DNA from: Rhodocyclaceae bacterium | GTDB lineage: Bacteria > Pseudomonadota > Gammaproteobacteria > Burkholderiales > Rhodocyclaceae | DNA length: 44,983 nucleotides | Direction: 5' to 3' | NCBI GenBank assembly: GCA_020445665.1 | Contig: JAGRGD010000138.1 | Span: forward strand, 1-44,983 | Part shown: piece by piece, positions 37,725-44,983 of the stretch | Numbering within the stretch: the stretch's first letter is position 1 | How the letters are laid out: each line of letters opens with the position of its first letter | Made by a program: the position numbers and the translations under genes | Notes under the pieces: generated by a model | Databases searched by the model: none | What the model was told of the DNA's origin: nothing | The model's input: only the letters and a program-made list of their open reading frames with translations

Positions 37725-38657
37725 ATGGAGGCCATGTCGCCACAGTACGTCGGACGCTTTGCGCCGTCGCCGACCGGCCCGCTGCACTTCGGGTCGCTGC
37801 TCGCCGCCGTGGGGAGCTATCTCGAGGCACGGGTCCGGCAGGGGCGCTGGTTGCTGCGCATCGAGGACGTGGACCGGCCCCGCACCGTGGCCGGCGCCGA
37901 GCATGCGATCCTGGCCACCCTCGAGCGTTTCGGCTTCGAATGGGACGGCCCGGTCTGGCGCCAGAGCGCGCGCGACGCGGTGTATGGCGAGGCCCTCGAG
38001 CGCCTGCGGCGCGATGGGCGGGTCTTCGACTGTGGCTGCACCCGGCGCGAGATTGCCGATTCGGCCGTCGGGCGCGACGGGGCGCCGCGCTATCCCGGAA
38101 CCTGCCGCAATGGGCTTCCACCGGGCCGTGCGGCCCGCACGGTGCGCCTCAGGACGGAGCCTGGCGCGGTGCTGTGCTTCGAGGATCGGGTCCTGGGCCG
38201 CATCTGCGAGGACGTCTTCTCGGACGTGGGCGACTTCATCCTGCGTCGGGCCGACGGCCTGTTTGCCTACCAGCTGGCCGTCGTCGTGGACGATGCGGCC
38301 AGCGGCGTGACCGACGTGGTGCGCGGGGCCGACCTGGTGGACTCCACCTGCCGACAGCTGTGGCTGCAACGCTGCCTGGGGCTACCGGCACCGAGCTACG
38401 CCCACCTGCCGGTGGGCACCAACGCCGCGGGTACCAAGCTCTCCAAGCAGACCTTCGCGCCGCCGCTCGATGACGACCGGCCGGGCCCCGCGCTCCATGC
38501 CGCACTGGCCTTCCTGGGCCAGGCGCCGCCGGCCGAACTCGCCGGCTGGCCGCCTGCTACCATCTGGGCGTGGGCGGCGGCGAACTGGCGTCTGTCGGCA
38601 GTGCCGAAGACACGGGCCGTTGTGGTGCCCGACGAATTTCAGGAGAACCCGGCGTGA
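37725..38657 (+). CDS. gluQ: Glutamyl-Q tRNA(Asp) synthetase
   Basis: 310 aa from the first ATG; ATG 37734 would give 307 aa. The protein is a GluRS catalytic core without the anticodon-binding domain: GRFAPSPTGPLHFGSL (HIGH-type motif, about 10-25), a zinc site CGC ... YPGTCR with Cys, Cys, Tyr, Cys ligands, and KLSKQ in place of KMSKS. It attaches glutamate to queuosine at the wobble base of tRNA-Asp. Neither start has a well-spaced ribosome binding site. The stop overlaps the GTG start of the next gene. Confidence 0.94.
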   Translation: MEAMSPQYVGRFAPSPTGPLHFGSLLAAVGSYLEARVRQGRWLLRIEDVDRPRTVAGAEHAILATLERFGFEWDGPVWRQSARDAVYGEALERLRRDGRVFDCGCTRREIADSAVGRDGAPRYPGTCRNGLPPGRAARTVRLRTEPGAVLCFEDRVLGRICEDVFSDVGDFILRRADGLFAYQLAVVVDDAASGVTDVVRGADLVDSTCRQLWLQRCLGLPAPSYAHLPVGTNAAGTKLSKQTFAPPLDDDRPGPALHAALAFLGQAPPAELAGWPPATIWAWAAANWRLSAVPKTRAVVVPDEFQENPA

Positions 38658-39142
38658 TCGACGACATTGCAGGTCTGCGGACGGTCTTGAGCGAGGACAC
38701 GGTGATTGCCGTGGTCGGCCTGTCGGCCCACTGGTATCGGCCGAGCTATTTCGCCGCCAAGTACATGCAGGAGCGGGGCTACCGGATCGTGCCGGTCAAT
38801 CCCTCCTACGGGGAAGTGCTCGGAGAGCGCTGCTATCCGTCCCTGCGGGACATCCCGCACCCGGTGGACATGGTCGACGTGTTTCGCCGTCCCGGTGACG
38901 TGGGGCCGGTCGTGGATGATGCCATCGCGATCGGCGCGCGCACCCTGTGGCTGCAGCTCGGCGTCATCAACGAGGCCGAGGCGGCGCGGGCGGAGGCGGC
39001 GGGTCTGCGGGTGGTGATGGACCGCTGCGTCAAGATCGAGTTTGGCCGCCTGTTCGGCGGCCTGGGCTGGTTCGGCGTCAATACCGGCGTGATCTCGGCC
39101 AAACGTCCGCCCCTGCCGCCACGGCCGCGCTCCCGCGGGTAG
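38654..39142 (+). CDS. CoA-binding (YccU-like) Rossmann-fold protein
   Basis: 162 aa. The GTG start overlaps the gluQ stop (GTGA) and is preceded by AGGAG at good spacing. The CoA-binding fold is clear: IAVVGLSAHWYRPSYFAAKYMQERGYRIVPVNP (about 18-50), DMVDVFRRPGDV, TLWLQLGVINEAEAARAEAAGL and VVMDRCVKIEFGRL. It is a stand-alone domain related to the nucleotide-binding part of succinyl-CoA synthetase, without the ligase part. Cellular role unknown. It is likely translated together with gluQ. Confidence 0.9.
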   Translation: MIDDIAGLRTVLSEDTVIAVVGLSAHWYRPSYFAAKYMQERGYRIVPVNPSYGEVLGERCYPSLRDIPHPVDMVDVFRRPGDVGPVVDDAIAIGARTLWLQLGVINEAEAARAEAAGLRVVMDRCVKIEFGRLFGGLGWFGVNTGVISAKRPPLPPRPRSRG

Positions 39143-39161
39143 CGCTGGCGGAGCGGCCGGC

Positions 39162-39920
39162 TCAGGCCGCCGGCCGCGGTTGCAGGGTCGCCGTGAGTGC
39201 GGCGTGATCCGAGATGCGCGCCCAGGGGCCACCGAAGTGGGCCTCGGCGCGGCGAATGTCGAAGCCGCGGACGTAGATGCGGTCGAGCCGGAAGACGGGC
39301 AGGGCACTGGGAAAGCTGCGCGCCGGGCGGCCACGCCCGCCGCAGAAGACCTCCTGCAGGCCGAGACGCTGGGCCAGCAAGCGGTCGGCATGGTTGCGCC
39401 AGTCGTTGAAGTCTCCGGCGATGATGATCGGCGCATCGTCGCCGGCGAGCACCTGCATCCGTTCGCACAGGGCCTCCATCTGGCGGCGGCGGCTGCCGGC
39501 GAAGAGGCCGAGATGGACGCACACCGCATGCAGCGGTGGCGAGTCTCCGGGAAGCGCGATCTCGCAGTGGAGCAGGCCGCGGCGTTCGAAGCGATGGTCC
39601 GAGACGTCCTGATTGGCCGAGGTGACAATCGGAAAACGGCTCAGGATCGCGTTGCCATGGTGACCGTGATCATAGATTGCGTTGCCGCCGTAGGCGGAAT
39701 CGATCCACATGCCCTCGGCCAGAAAATGGTGCTGGGGAATCGCGGGCCAGTCGGCGTGGCGCTGGGCGTGCTGCATGTGCATGCCCTGGACTTCCTGCAG
39801 GAAGACGATGTCCGCGTCCAGGGTGTGCAGGCGCTCACGCAGGTCGTGGATGACCAGACGGCGGTTGAACTGAGAGAATCCCTTGTGGATGTTGTACGTA
39901 CAGATGCGCAGTTCGGGCAT
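39162..39920 (-). CDS. Endonuclease/exonuclease/phosphatase family protein
   Basis: 252 aa from the ATG giving MPELRICTYNIHKG, with CGGAG about 9 nt upstream; ATG 39968 would add 16 unconserved residues and nearly abut the divergent gene. EEP-fold catalytic motifs are TYNIHKG, FLQEVQG, the AGDFNDW metal motif and the closing SDHAAL. No signal peptide is seen. It is similar to the YbhP group, whose substrate is not established; it may be a nuclease or a phosphodiesterase. Its start lies 65 nt from the divergent RuBisCO-like gene, so they may share a control region. Confidence 0.88.
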   Translation of the reverse strand: MPELRICTYNIHKGFSQFNRRLVIHDLRERLHTLDADIVFLQEVQGMHMQHAQRHADWPAIPQHHFLAEGMWIDSAYGGNAIYDHGHHGNAILSRFPIVTSANQDVSDHRFERRGLLHCEIALPGDSPPLHAVCVHLGLFAGSRRRQMEALCERMQVLAGDDAPIIIAGDFNDWRNHADRLLAQRLGLQEVFCGGRGRPARSFPSALPVFRLDRIYVRGFDIRRAEAHFGGPWARISDHAALTATLQPRPAA

Positions 39921-39985
39921 CCGGGCGGCTCCGGAGATGGACTGGGTCGGGGTGGCTTGCGGTGTCATTCTAAGAGCGGGACGGG

Positions 39986-41071
39986 ATGAAGGAACTTGAG
40001 GTTGTCTATCGCGTGACGTGCGATGCGGTCGAAATCGAGGCGCGGGCACGGGCGCTGGCGGTCGAGCAGAGCGTCGAGATGCCGCCGGGCGCGATTACCG
40101 ACGCCCATGTCCTCGAGCAGGTGGTCGGAGAGGTGGCGGACATCGCGCCCGCGCAGGGCGGCAGCTTCCGGGTGACGGTACGGCTGTCGGTGGATAGCAC
40201 CGGCCTCGAGGCCGGGCAGTTGCTCAACATGCTCTTCGGCAACAGCTCGCTGCAGCGCGAGATCATGCTCGAGGACTTCGACTTGCCGCGCGCCGCGACC
40301 GCCGACTTCGGCGGGCCGGCCAACGGCATCGCCGGTCTGCGCCGCCGCCTCGGGGTGTATCACGGGGCGATGACCTGCAGCGCCCTCAAACCCCTCGGAT
40401 CGTCGCCGGCCGCACTGGCGGACCTGGCGGTGCGCCTCGGGGCCGGAGGCATCGATGTCATCAAGGACGACCATGGCCTCGCGGACCAGCGCTTTGCGCC
40501 GTTTGCCAAGCGGGTCCGAGCGGTCCAGTCGGCGCTGCGCCGGGAGGGCCTGCGGGCGCGCTATGCACCAACGCTGTCCGGTGGGGCGATGGCGATCGCA
40601 AGCGGACTTGAGGTCCTGCGTGACGAAGGCGTCGAGATGGTGCTGCTTGCGCCGATGATCTGCGGCCTCGGCACAATGCACGAGCTGGCCCGGGGACGAC
40701 CGGAACTGGCGATCCTCGCCCACCCGGCCATGGCCGGCGCAGCACGCATCGCGCCCCCGACGCTGCTGGGCAAGCTCTTCCGGCTGTGCGGTGCCGATGC
40801 GACGATCTTCCCGAACCACGGCGGCCGCTTCAGCTACTCGGCCGACACTTGCCGGGCCCTGGCCGGCGCGGCGCGGGACCGCTGGCATGGCCTCGCGGCG
40901 AGCCTGCCGGTGCCGGCGGGCGGCATGCAGCCATCGCGGGTGGCAGAGATGCGTGCATTCTACGGCGACGATGTGATGCTGCTGATCGGCGGTGCGCTGC
41001 TGGAATCGCCGCTGGGTGTCGAAGCCGCGGCGCGGGACTTCGTCGACGCGGTGCGAGGTGCCCCGCAATGA
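39986..41071 (+). CDS. RuBisCO-like protein (form IV, non-carboxylating)
   Basis: 361 aa, shorter than true large subunits (about 460-480). The N-terminal domain is about 1-115 and includes GQLLNMLFGNSSLQ, and the TIM barrel is about 120-355. Active-site equivalents are TCSALKPLG (Lys135 for Lys175), IDVIKDDHG (Lys160 for the carbamylated Lys201, Asp162 for Asp203) and VPAGGM. Glu204 is replaced by His163. The loop-6 Lys334 is lost; that region reads HGGRFSYS. It therefore should not fix CO2. Known form IV proteins are enolases or isomerases in methionine salvage, a methylthioribulose-phosphate isomerase in R. rubrum, or transcarboxylase/hydrolases in apionate use. The overlapping cupin gene favours the R. 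rubrum-like possibility, by inference only. Divergent from the EEP-family gene. Confidence 0.93.
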   Translation: MKELEVVYRVTCDAVEIEARARALAVEQSVEMPPGAITDAHVLEQVVGEVADIAPAQGGSFRVTVRLSVDSTGLEAGQLLNMLFGNSSLQREIMLEDFDLPRAATADFGGPANGIAGLRRRLGVYHGAMTCSALKPLGSSPAALADLAVRLGAGGIDVIKDDHGLADQRFAPFAKRVRAVQSALRREGLRARYAPTLSGGAMAIASGLEVLRDEGVEMVLLAPMICGLGTMHELARGRPELAILAHPAMAGAARIAPPTLLGKLFRLCGADATIFPNHGGRFSYSADTCRALAGAARDRWHGLAASLPVPAGGMQPSRVAEMRAFYGDDVMLLIGGALLESPLGVEAAARDFVDAVRGAPQ

Positions 41072-41517
41072 GCGACGCCCCGATCCGCAAGGCGACCGCA
41101 GCCGGGCGCTGGGAGACCGTGCCGGTGCACGAGTACAAGCCGGAAGGGTCCGCGCCGTTTCGCGACGTGACCCGGCAGGTCCTGTTCAGCCGGCCAGAGC
41201 TGGCCTGCGAGTGGCGCTATTTCGAGGTGGCGGCCGGTGGGCATTCGACCCTCGAGCGCCATGAGCATGTGCATGGGGTGATGATCCTGAACGGGCGGGG
41301 GGCGTGTCTGGTCGGCCAGGAGGTTCGGAGCGTCGGCCCCCATGATCTGGTCGAGATCGCGCCTCACACCTGGCACCAGTTCCGCGCCACGGAGGCCGGG
41401 CCTCTCGGCTTTCTGTGCCTCGTCAATGTCGAGCGGGACCGGCCGGCGCTGCCGGATGAAGCGGATCTCGAAGCCCTGCGCGCCGATCCGCGGGTGGCGG
41501 CGTTCATCCGCGTCTGA
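41068..41517 (+). CDS. Small cupin protein coupled to the RuBisCO-like gene
   Basis: 149 aa. Its ATG overlaps the RuBisCO-like stop (ATGA). It is a single cupin domain: motif 1 has His65-Glu-His67 and His69 (LERHEHVHGVMILNGRG), and motif 2 has His100 and His103 (PHDLVEIAPHTWHQF). The usual motif-1 glutamate is missing, so the metal site is histidine-rich. In R. rubrum a cupin next to the RuBisCO-like gene is the methylsulfurylase that turns methylthioxylulose 5-phosphate into DXP and methanethiol. The same role is a reasonable hypothesis here but cannot be proved from sequence. A terminator follows. Confidence 0.85.
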   Translation: MSDAPIRKATAAGRWETVPVHEYKPEGSAPFRDVTRQVLFSRPELACEWRYFEVAAGGHSTLERHEHVHGVMILNGRGACLVGQEVRSVGPHDLVEIAPHTWHQFRATEAGPLGFLCLVNVERDRPALPDEADLEALRADPRVAAFIRV

Positions 41518-41528
41518 ACCCTGCCACG

Positions 41529-41558
41529 AAAAAGGGGCCGCCTGCCGGCGACCCCTTC
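41529..41558. terminator. Terminator between cupin and nadA
   Basis: The stem pairs AAGGGGCCGCC (41532-41542) with GGCGACCCCTT (41547-41557) with one mismatch, around a 4-nt loop. An A-run on its left serves as the T-run for the convergent nadA transcript. The right side is T-poor. Confidence 0.65.
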
Positions 41559-41581
41559 AGGTGCATGACGCCGGGCGGCGA

Positions 41582-42682
41582 TCAGGACACCGCCAGCATC
41601 CGGTCGAGCGCCAGGCGGGCCAGCTCGGCTTCGTGCTCCGGCACCTGAATACGATTGACGACGTTGCCCTCCACCAGGTTCTCGAGCGTCCAGGCCAGGT
41701 GCTGGGGGTCGATGCGCTGCATCGTCGAACACATGCAGACCGTGGGGGCCATGAACTCGACGACCACGCCGCGGGCCTTCTCCTCCTCGGCGAGGCGGCT
41801 CACCAGGTTGAGTTCGGTGCCGACCAGCCAGTGCGAATTGTCCGGCCCGGCCTTGATCGTCTTGATGATGTACTCCGTCGAGCCGACGTAGTCGGAGTGG
41901 ATGCAGACGTCGAGGTTGCTCTCCGGGTGGGAGATCACGAAACCCTCGGGGTGCTGCATGCGCCAACGGCGGATGTGGCTCTCCTGGAACATCTGGTGCA
42001 CCGAGCAGTGGCCCTTCCACAGCAGGATCTTCGCGCTCTTGATCTGCTCGTGCGTCAGGCCGCCGTACTCGAGGTCCGGATCCCAGACGTGCATGTCCTC
42101 GAGGGGGATACCCTTCTTGTAGCCGGTCCAGCGGCCCAGGTGCTGGTCGGGGAAGAACAGCACCTTCTCGCGCTGGCCGAAGGCCCAGTCGATGATGGTC
42201 GGGGCGTTGGTCGAGGTGCACACGATGCCGCCGTGCTCGCCGCAGAAGGCCTTCAGGTCGGCGGCCGAGTTGATGTAGGTGACCGGGGTGATCTGCTCGT
42301 CCGGCGTGCCGAGCACCTCGGCCAGCTCGCGCCAGCAGCGTTCGACCTTGGCGAGGTTCGCCATGTCCGCCATCGAGCAGCCGGCCGCCAGGTCCGGCAG
42401 GATCGCGACCTGATGGTCCTTCGACAGGATGTCGGCCACCTCGGCCATGAAATGCACGCCACAGAAGACGATGAACTCGGCGTCCGTCTCGGAGGCCAGC
42501 TTGGCCAGCTTGAGGGAGTCGCCGGTCAGGTCGGCATGCTGATAGACGTCGGCCCGCTGGTAGTGGTGGCAGAGCAGGACGGCGCGGTCGCCGAGCTTCT
42601 CGCGGGCGGCCCGGATGCGCGCCTGGGCCTGCTCGTCCTGCAGAACGTTGAACTGGTCGAAACTGATCGTGGCAACCTGCAT
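41582..42682 (-). CDS. nadA: Quinolinate synthase A
   Basis: 366 aa. The three cluster ligands are Cys74 (IVFCGVHFMAE), Cys226 (KGHCSVHQMF) and Cys316 or Cys318 (PTVCMCSTM). Other conserved parts are LLCHHYQRADVY, FFPDQHLGRWTGY and HPESNLDVC. It condenses iminoaspartate with dihydroxyacetone phosphate to quinolinate for NAD synthesis, using a labile [4Fe-4S] cluster. The start is the ATG with AGGA about 8 nt upstream; the frame stays open upstream without conserved sequence. It is preceded on the same strand, 31 nt away, by a rhodanese gene. Confidence 0.96.
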   Translation of the reverse strand: MQVATISFDQFNVLQDEQAQARIRAAREKLGDRAVLLCHHYQRADVYQHADLTGDSLKLAKLASETDAEFIVFCGVHFMAEVADILSKDHQVAILPDLAAGCSMADMANLAKVERCWRELAEVLGTPDEQITPVTYINSAADLKAFCGEHGGIVCTSTNAPTIIDWAFGQREKVLFFPDQHLGRWTGYKKGIPLEDMHVWDPDLEYGGLTHEQIKSAKILLWKGHCSVHQMFQESHIRRWRMQHPEGFVISHPESNLDVCIHSDYVGSTEYIIKTIKAGPDNSHWLVGTELNLVSRLAEEEKARGVVVEFMAPTVCMCSTMQRIDPQHLAWTLENLVEGNVVNRIQVPEHEAELARLALDRMLAVS

Positions 42683-42713
42683 GAGGGGTTCCTGCTGGAA
42701 AATGACGCGGGGC

Positions 42714-43166
42714 TCAGCCCTGGGTCCAGGGGAGGCCGGAGAATCGCCAGCCGCCCACCCGGTTGCGATGGCCTGCGGCGTCCTTGTCGCCTTCGAAGCC
42801 CTCGAGGACGTTATAGCAGTTCGTGTAACCGGCTTCCGCCGCTGCACTCGCCGCCGCATTGGAGCGGGCACCGCTTCGGCACATGAACATCACCAGCGCT
42901 TCCCGATCGACCTGGTGGGCGAGCTGGCTCAGGAAGTTCGGATTGGGCTGGCTGCCGGGATAGCTCAGCCACTCGATCTCCACCGCGTCCGGGACGCGGC
43001 CGACCCAGTCCCACTCGGCCTTGGTGCGCACATCCACGAGACGGGCGCCGGGGGCCAGTTGCCAGACCTCGTGAGCCTCCTTCGGGGTCAGCGCGCCAGC
43101 GTAGGGCAACTCCATCTCTTCGGCGCGAGCGTGCGCCAGCGAGAGCAAGGCGTTCAGTCTTCCCAT
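42714..43166 (-). CDS. Rhodanese-like sulfurtransferase, single domain
   Basis: 150 aa. The rhodanese domain spans about 25-145: ARLVDVRTKAEWDWVGRVP, and the active-site loop Cys96-RSGARS. The loop has the six-residue size typical of sulfurtransferases rather than Cdc25 phosphatases. No signal peptide, so it is cytoplasmic. It may relay persulfide sulfur. Its place directly before nadA, an Fe-S enzyme, is suggestive but not proof of a link. A candidate -10 (TATACT on the minus strand at 43203-43208) lies in the 56-nt gap to the divergent CDF gene. Confidence 0.9.
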   Translation of the reverse strand: MGRLNALLSLAHARAEEMELPYAGALTPKEAHEVWQLAPGARLVDVRTKAEWDWVGRVPDAVEIEWLSYPGSQPNPNFLSQLAHQVDREALVMFMCRSGARSNAAASAAAEAGYTNCYNVLEGFEGDKDAAGHRNRVGGWRFSGLPWTQG

Positions 43167-43222
43167 TTCGGTGTTTCCGGTCGATAGAATGGCGAACGTT
43201 CAAGTATACCCGGCCGACTCCC

Positions 43223-44416
43223 ATGGAGCCTAAAGACGGCGCCGCTGTTGCCCTCGATCCCCTGCAGCGCCAGCGGCGCATCCGCCGCGCCACGTTGACC
43301 GGCGTCGCCCTCAACCTCTCTCTGGTGGTGTCGCAGGTTGTCGTCGGCCTGATGGCCAACGCATTCAGCCTCGTGGCCGACGCCATGCACACCCTGGCCG
43401 ACCTGCTGGCGGACGGCCTGGTGCTGATTGCCAACAAGCGCGGCGGCGAGCCGGCCGACCGCAGCCACCCCTATGGTCACGGTCGTATCGAGACCGCGGC
43501 GTCCCTCGCACTCGGCGCGATGCTGGTGGCCGTCGGTGCCGGCTTCCTGGTCGCGGCCGTCGGCCGGATCGAACGGCTCGACAGTCTGCCGCCGCTGCAG
43601 CCGGCTGCCCTCTGGATGGCAGCACTGACGCTGCTCGCCAAGGAGGGGCTGTTTCGCTACCTGCGGCGGGTCGCACGCCAGGTCCGTTCGCCGATGGTGG
43701 AGGCCAACGCGTGGCACGCCCGCTCCGATGCCGCCTCGTCGCTGGTGGTGGCGATCGGCATCGCCGGTAGCCTGGCAGGACACCCGTTCCTCGAGCCGCT
43801 GGCCGCGATGGGGGTGGGGCTGCTGATCGCGCGGATGGGATTCCGGTTGGCGGCAGCAGCAGTACGGGAACTGATCGACACCGGCCTGGCCGCGTCGGAG
43901 ACCGAGGCCATGCGGCGCGCGCTGCTCGACTCGCCAGGGGTGATGGGGGTGCACGAACTGCGAACCCGGCGCATGGGGCCGCAGGTCCTCGTCGACGCCC
44001 ATGTCCAGGTGGACCCGCGGATCACCGTGTCGGAGGGACACCGCATCGCCGAGACGGCACGGGTGCGTTTGCTGCGGGCCCGTGACGACATTCAGGATGT
44101 TCTGGTCCACGTCGACGTCGAGGATGACATCGTGCCGCCGGCCGGGGCGCGCATCCCGCAGCGCGACGTGCTCGTCGCGACCGTGCTGGCGGCACTCGGT
44201 GAGCAAGCCCCTGCGCCGAACCGGGTCCAGTTGCACTACCTCGGTGGTCAGGTCGAGGTGGAACTGGTGCTCGCCCGCGAATGGCTCGAGGCCGAAGGAG
44301 CGGACATTGGCGCGCGGCTGGCGCAGGCTGTCGCCCACGAACCGGCGATCCGGAGTGTACGCCTGCTGGCTAGCGCACCGAACTGGTGCGTTAGTGACGG
44401 TAATGCACCGATTTAG
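43223..44416 (+). CDS. Cation diffusion facilitator family transporter
   Basis: 397 aa. The membrane domain (about 25-225) has six likely helices. TM2 carries Asp53 and Asp60 in [16 protein letters not shown], the loop has [10 protein letters not shown], and TM5 has His165 and Asp169 in [10 protein letters not shown]. The cytoplasmic C-terminal dimerisation domain (about 230-310, [17 protein letters not shown]) is followed by a further 85 residues or so that resemble a second such domain. It should export a divalent metal in exchange for protons. The metal cannot be fixed from these residues. Its last codons overlap an NtrC-type site upstream of glnA. Confidence 0.9.
   Translation: MEPKDGAAVALDPLQRQRRIRRATLTGVALNLSLVVSQVVVGLMANAFSLVADAMHTLADLLADGLVLIANKRGGEPADRSHPYGHGRIETAASLALGAMLVAVGAGFLVAAVGRIERLDSLPPLQPAALWMAALTLLAKEGLFRYLRRVARQVRSPMVEANAWHARSDAASSLVVAIGIAGSLAGHPFLEPLAAMGVGLLIARMGFRLAAAAVRELIDTGLAASETEAMRRALLDSPGVMGVHELRTRRMGPQVLVDAHVQVDPRITVSEGHRIAETARVRLLRARDDIQDVLVHVDVEDDIVPPAGARIPQRDVLVATVLAALGEQAPAPNRVQLHYLGGQVEVELVLAREWLEAEGADIGARLAQAVAHEPAIRSVRLLASAPNWCVSDGNAPI
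44375..44389 (+). promoter_or_regulatory. NtrC-type binding dyad upstream of glnA
   Basis: GCACC-N5-GGTGC is a perfect 5+5 dyad matching the NtrC consensus core. It is centred about 128 nt before the predicted glnA transcription start and lies inside the end of the CDF transporter gene. Confidence 0.65.
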
Positions 44417-44444
44417 GGCGCATCTTCGGCGCGCTTTTGGTGCA
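44404..44444 (+). promoter_or_regulatory. Additional NtrC-like half sites
   Basis: TGCACC (44404-44409) and GGTGCA (44439-44444) are exact half sites with poor partner halves, roughly 104 and 69 nt before the predicted start. This resembles the mixed strong and weak sites known upstream of enterobacterial glnA. Confidence 0.45.
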
Positions 44445-44483
44445 GATGGGAGTGTGCGCGCGCGATTCCGTGTTTTTACCCCG

Positions 44484-44499
44484 TGGCACACTAAGTGCT
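44484..44499 (+). promoter_or_regulatory. Sigma-54 promoter of glnA
   Basis: TGGCAC-N5-GTGCT keeps the invariant GG (44485-44486) and GC (44497-44498) exactly 10 nt apart. The -24 element is perfect and the -12 element differs by one base from TTGCT. Initiation is expected near 44510, about 55 nt before the start codon. Confidence 0.75.
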
Positions 44500-44565
44500 A
44501 CGATTTCGCCCGACGAATTGCCTTCGTTTCATTCTGAACAACGCACTACAAACCAGGAGTCGAGC

Positions 44566-44983
44566 ATGTCCGCTGAGAACGTCATGAAGATGATCCAGGA
44601 AAACGAAGTCCGCTTCGTAGACCTGCGCTTTACCGACACCCGTGGCAAGGAGCAGCACGTCGGGCTGCCCGTGAGCGCCTTTGAAGAGGATCACTTCGAG
44701 TCCGGCCACCCGTTCGACGGATCGTCGATCGCGGGCTGGAAGGGCATTCAGGCCTCGGACATGATCCTGATGCCGGACGCTGACTCCGCCTACATCGACC
44801 CGTTCTTTGACGAGACCACGCTGGTCATCTCCTGCGACGTGGTCGAGCCGTCGGACGGCAAGGGCTACGACCGCGATCCGCGTTCGCTGGCCAAGCGTGC
44901 CGAGGCCTACCTGAAATCCACCGGCCTGGGCGACACCGCCTTCTTCGGCCCCGAGCCCGAGTTCTTCATCCTCGACTCGGTCG
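44566..44983 (+). CDS. glnA: Type I glutamine synthetase (N-terminal part, runs off the window)
   Basis: The first 139 residues are seen. The start is fixed by CCAGGAG 6 nt before the ATG. The beta-grasp N-terminal domain ([20 protein letters not shown], about 16-35), the latch FDGSSIAGW (about 60-68) and the start of the catalytic barrel with FGPEPEFF (about 126-133), which supplies metal ligands, all match proteobacterial GlnA. It makes glutamine from glutamate, ammonia and ATP. Activity is tuned by adenylylation by the glnE product encoded at the left of this window, and transcription by the sigma-54/NtrC elements just upstream. Confidence 0.97.
   Translation, partial: MSAENVMKMIQENEVRFVDLRFTDTRGKEQHVGLPVSAFEEDHFESGHPFDGSSIAGWKGIQASDMILMPDADSAYIDPFFDETTLVISCDVVEPSDGKGYDRDPRSLAKRAEAYLKSTGLGDTAFFGPEPEFFILDSV

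Noticed and set aside
39986-41071. True RuBisCO large subunit for CO2 fixation
   Set aside because: Too short, the metal ligand Glu204 is replaced by His, loop-6 Lys334 is absent, and there is no small subunit or carboxysome gene nearby.

Overview
The window is gene-dense, high-GC chromosomal DNA from a free-living gammaproteobacterium. Two blocks of gene order support this: ftsX-ftsE-ftsY next to an M16 peptidase pair, rsmD, coaD and ferredoxin, and a TPR gene followed by lolB-ispE-tRNA-Gln-prs-rplY-pth-ychF. The Allochromatium-type 2[4Fe-4S] ferredoxin, the Ask_Ect-like aspartate kinase and the RuBisCO-like protein would fit a Chromatiales-like lineage, but that placement is inference. I see no mobile element, prophage or CRISPR array.

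Layout. 1-9.0 kb is a biofilm adhesion locus: the C-terminal part of a giant RTX adhesin secreted by a type I system, a 107-aa companion gene, a LapD-like c-di-GMP receptor, a LapG-like periplasmic protease, and a divergent TolC/LapE outer-membrane channel with an extra C-terminal NTF2-like domain. 9.3-18.4 kb holds glnE, the long AsmA-like yhdP gene, a nitrilase-family amidase and tldD. A Tat-exported PilJ-domain protein follows. 19.3-22.1 kb is ftsY-ftsE-ftsX on the minus strand. 22.2-26.2 kb is a plus-strand run of two M16 peptidases, rsmD, coaD and ferredoxin. A dynamin-like GTPase and mutM follow on the minus strand.

29.4-36.1 kb is the TPR-lolB-ispE-tRNA-Gln-prs-rplY-pth-ychF block, ended by a strong bidirectional terminator. 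36.2-44.4 kb holds the aspartate kinase, gluQ, a CoA-binding protein, an endonuclease/exonuclease/phosphatase-family protein, a RuBisCO-like protein translationally coupled to a cupin, nadA with a rhodanese, and a cation diffusion facilitator. The window ends inside glnA, which has a sigma-54 promoter and upstream NtrC-type sites.

How the genes work together. The Lap genes form a c-di-GMP-controlled surface-retention switch: the adhesin passes through the TolC channel, LapG releases it by proteolysis, and LapD sequesters LapG when c-di-GMP is high. The type I ABC transporter and membrane fusion protein are not in view. GlnE and GlnA are the two ends of one nitrogen control circuit. The RuBisCO-like protein plus cupin pair resembles the Rhodospirillum rubrum MTA-isoprenoid shunt and is the most intriguing metabolic element. 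The remainder is mostly housekeeping.
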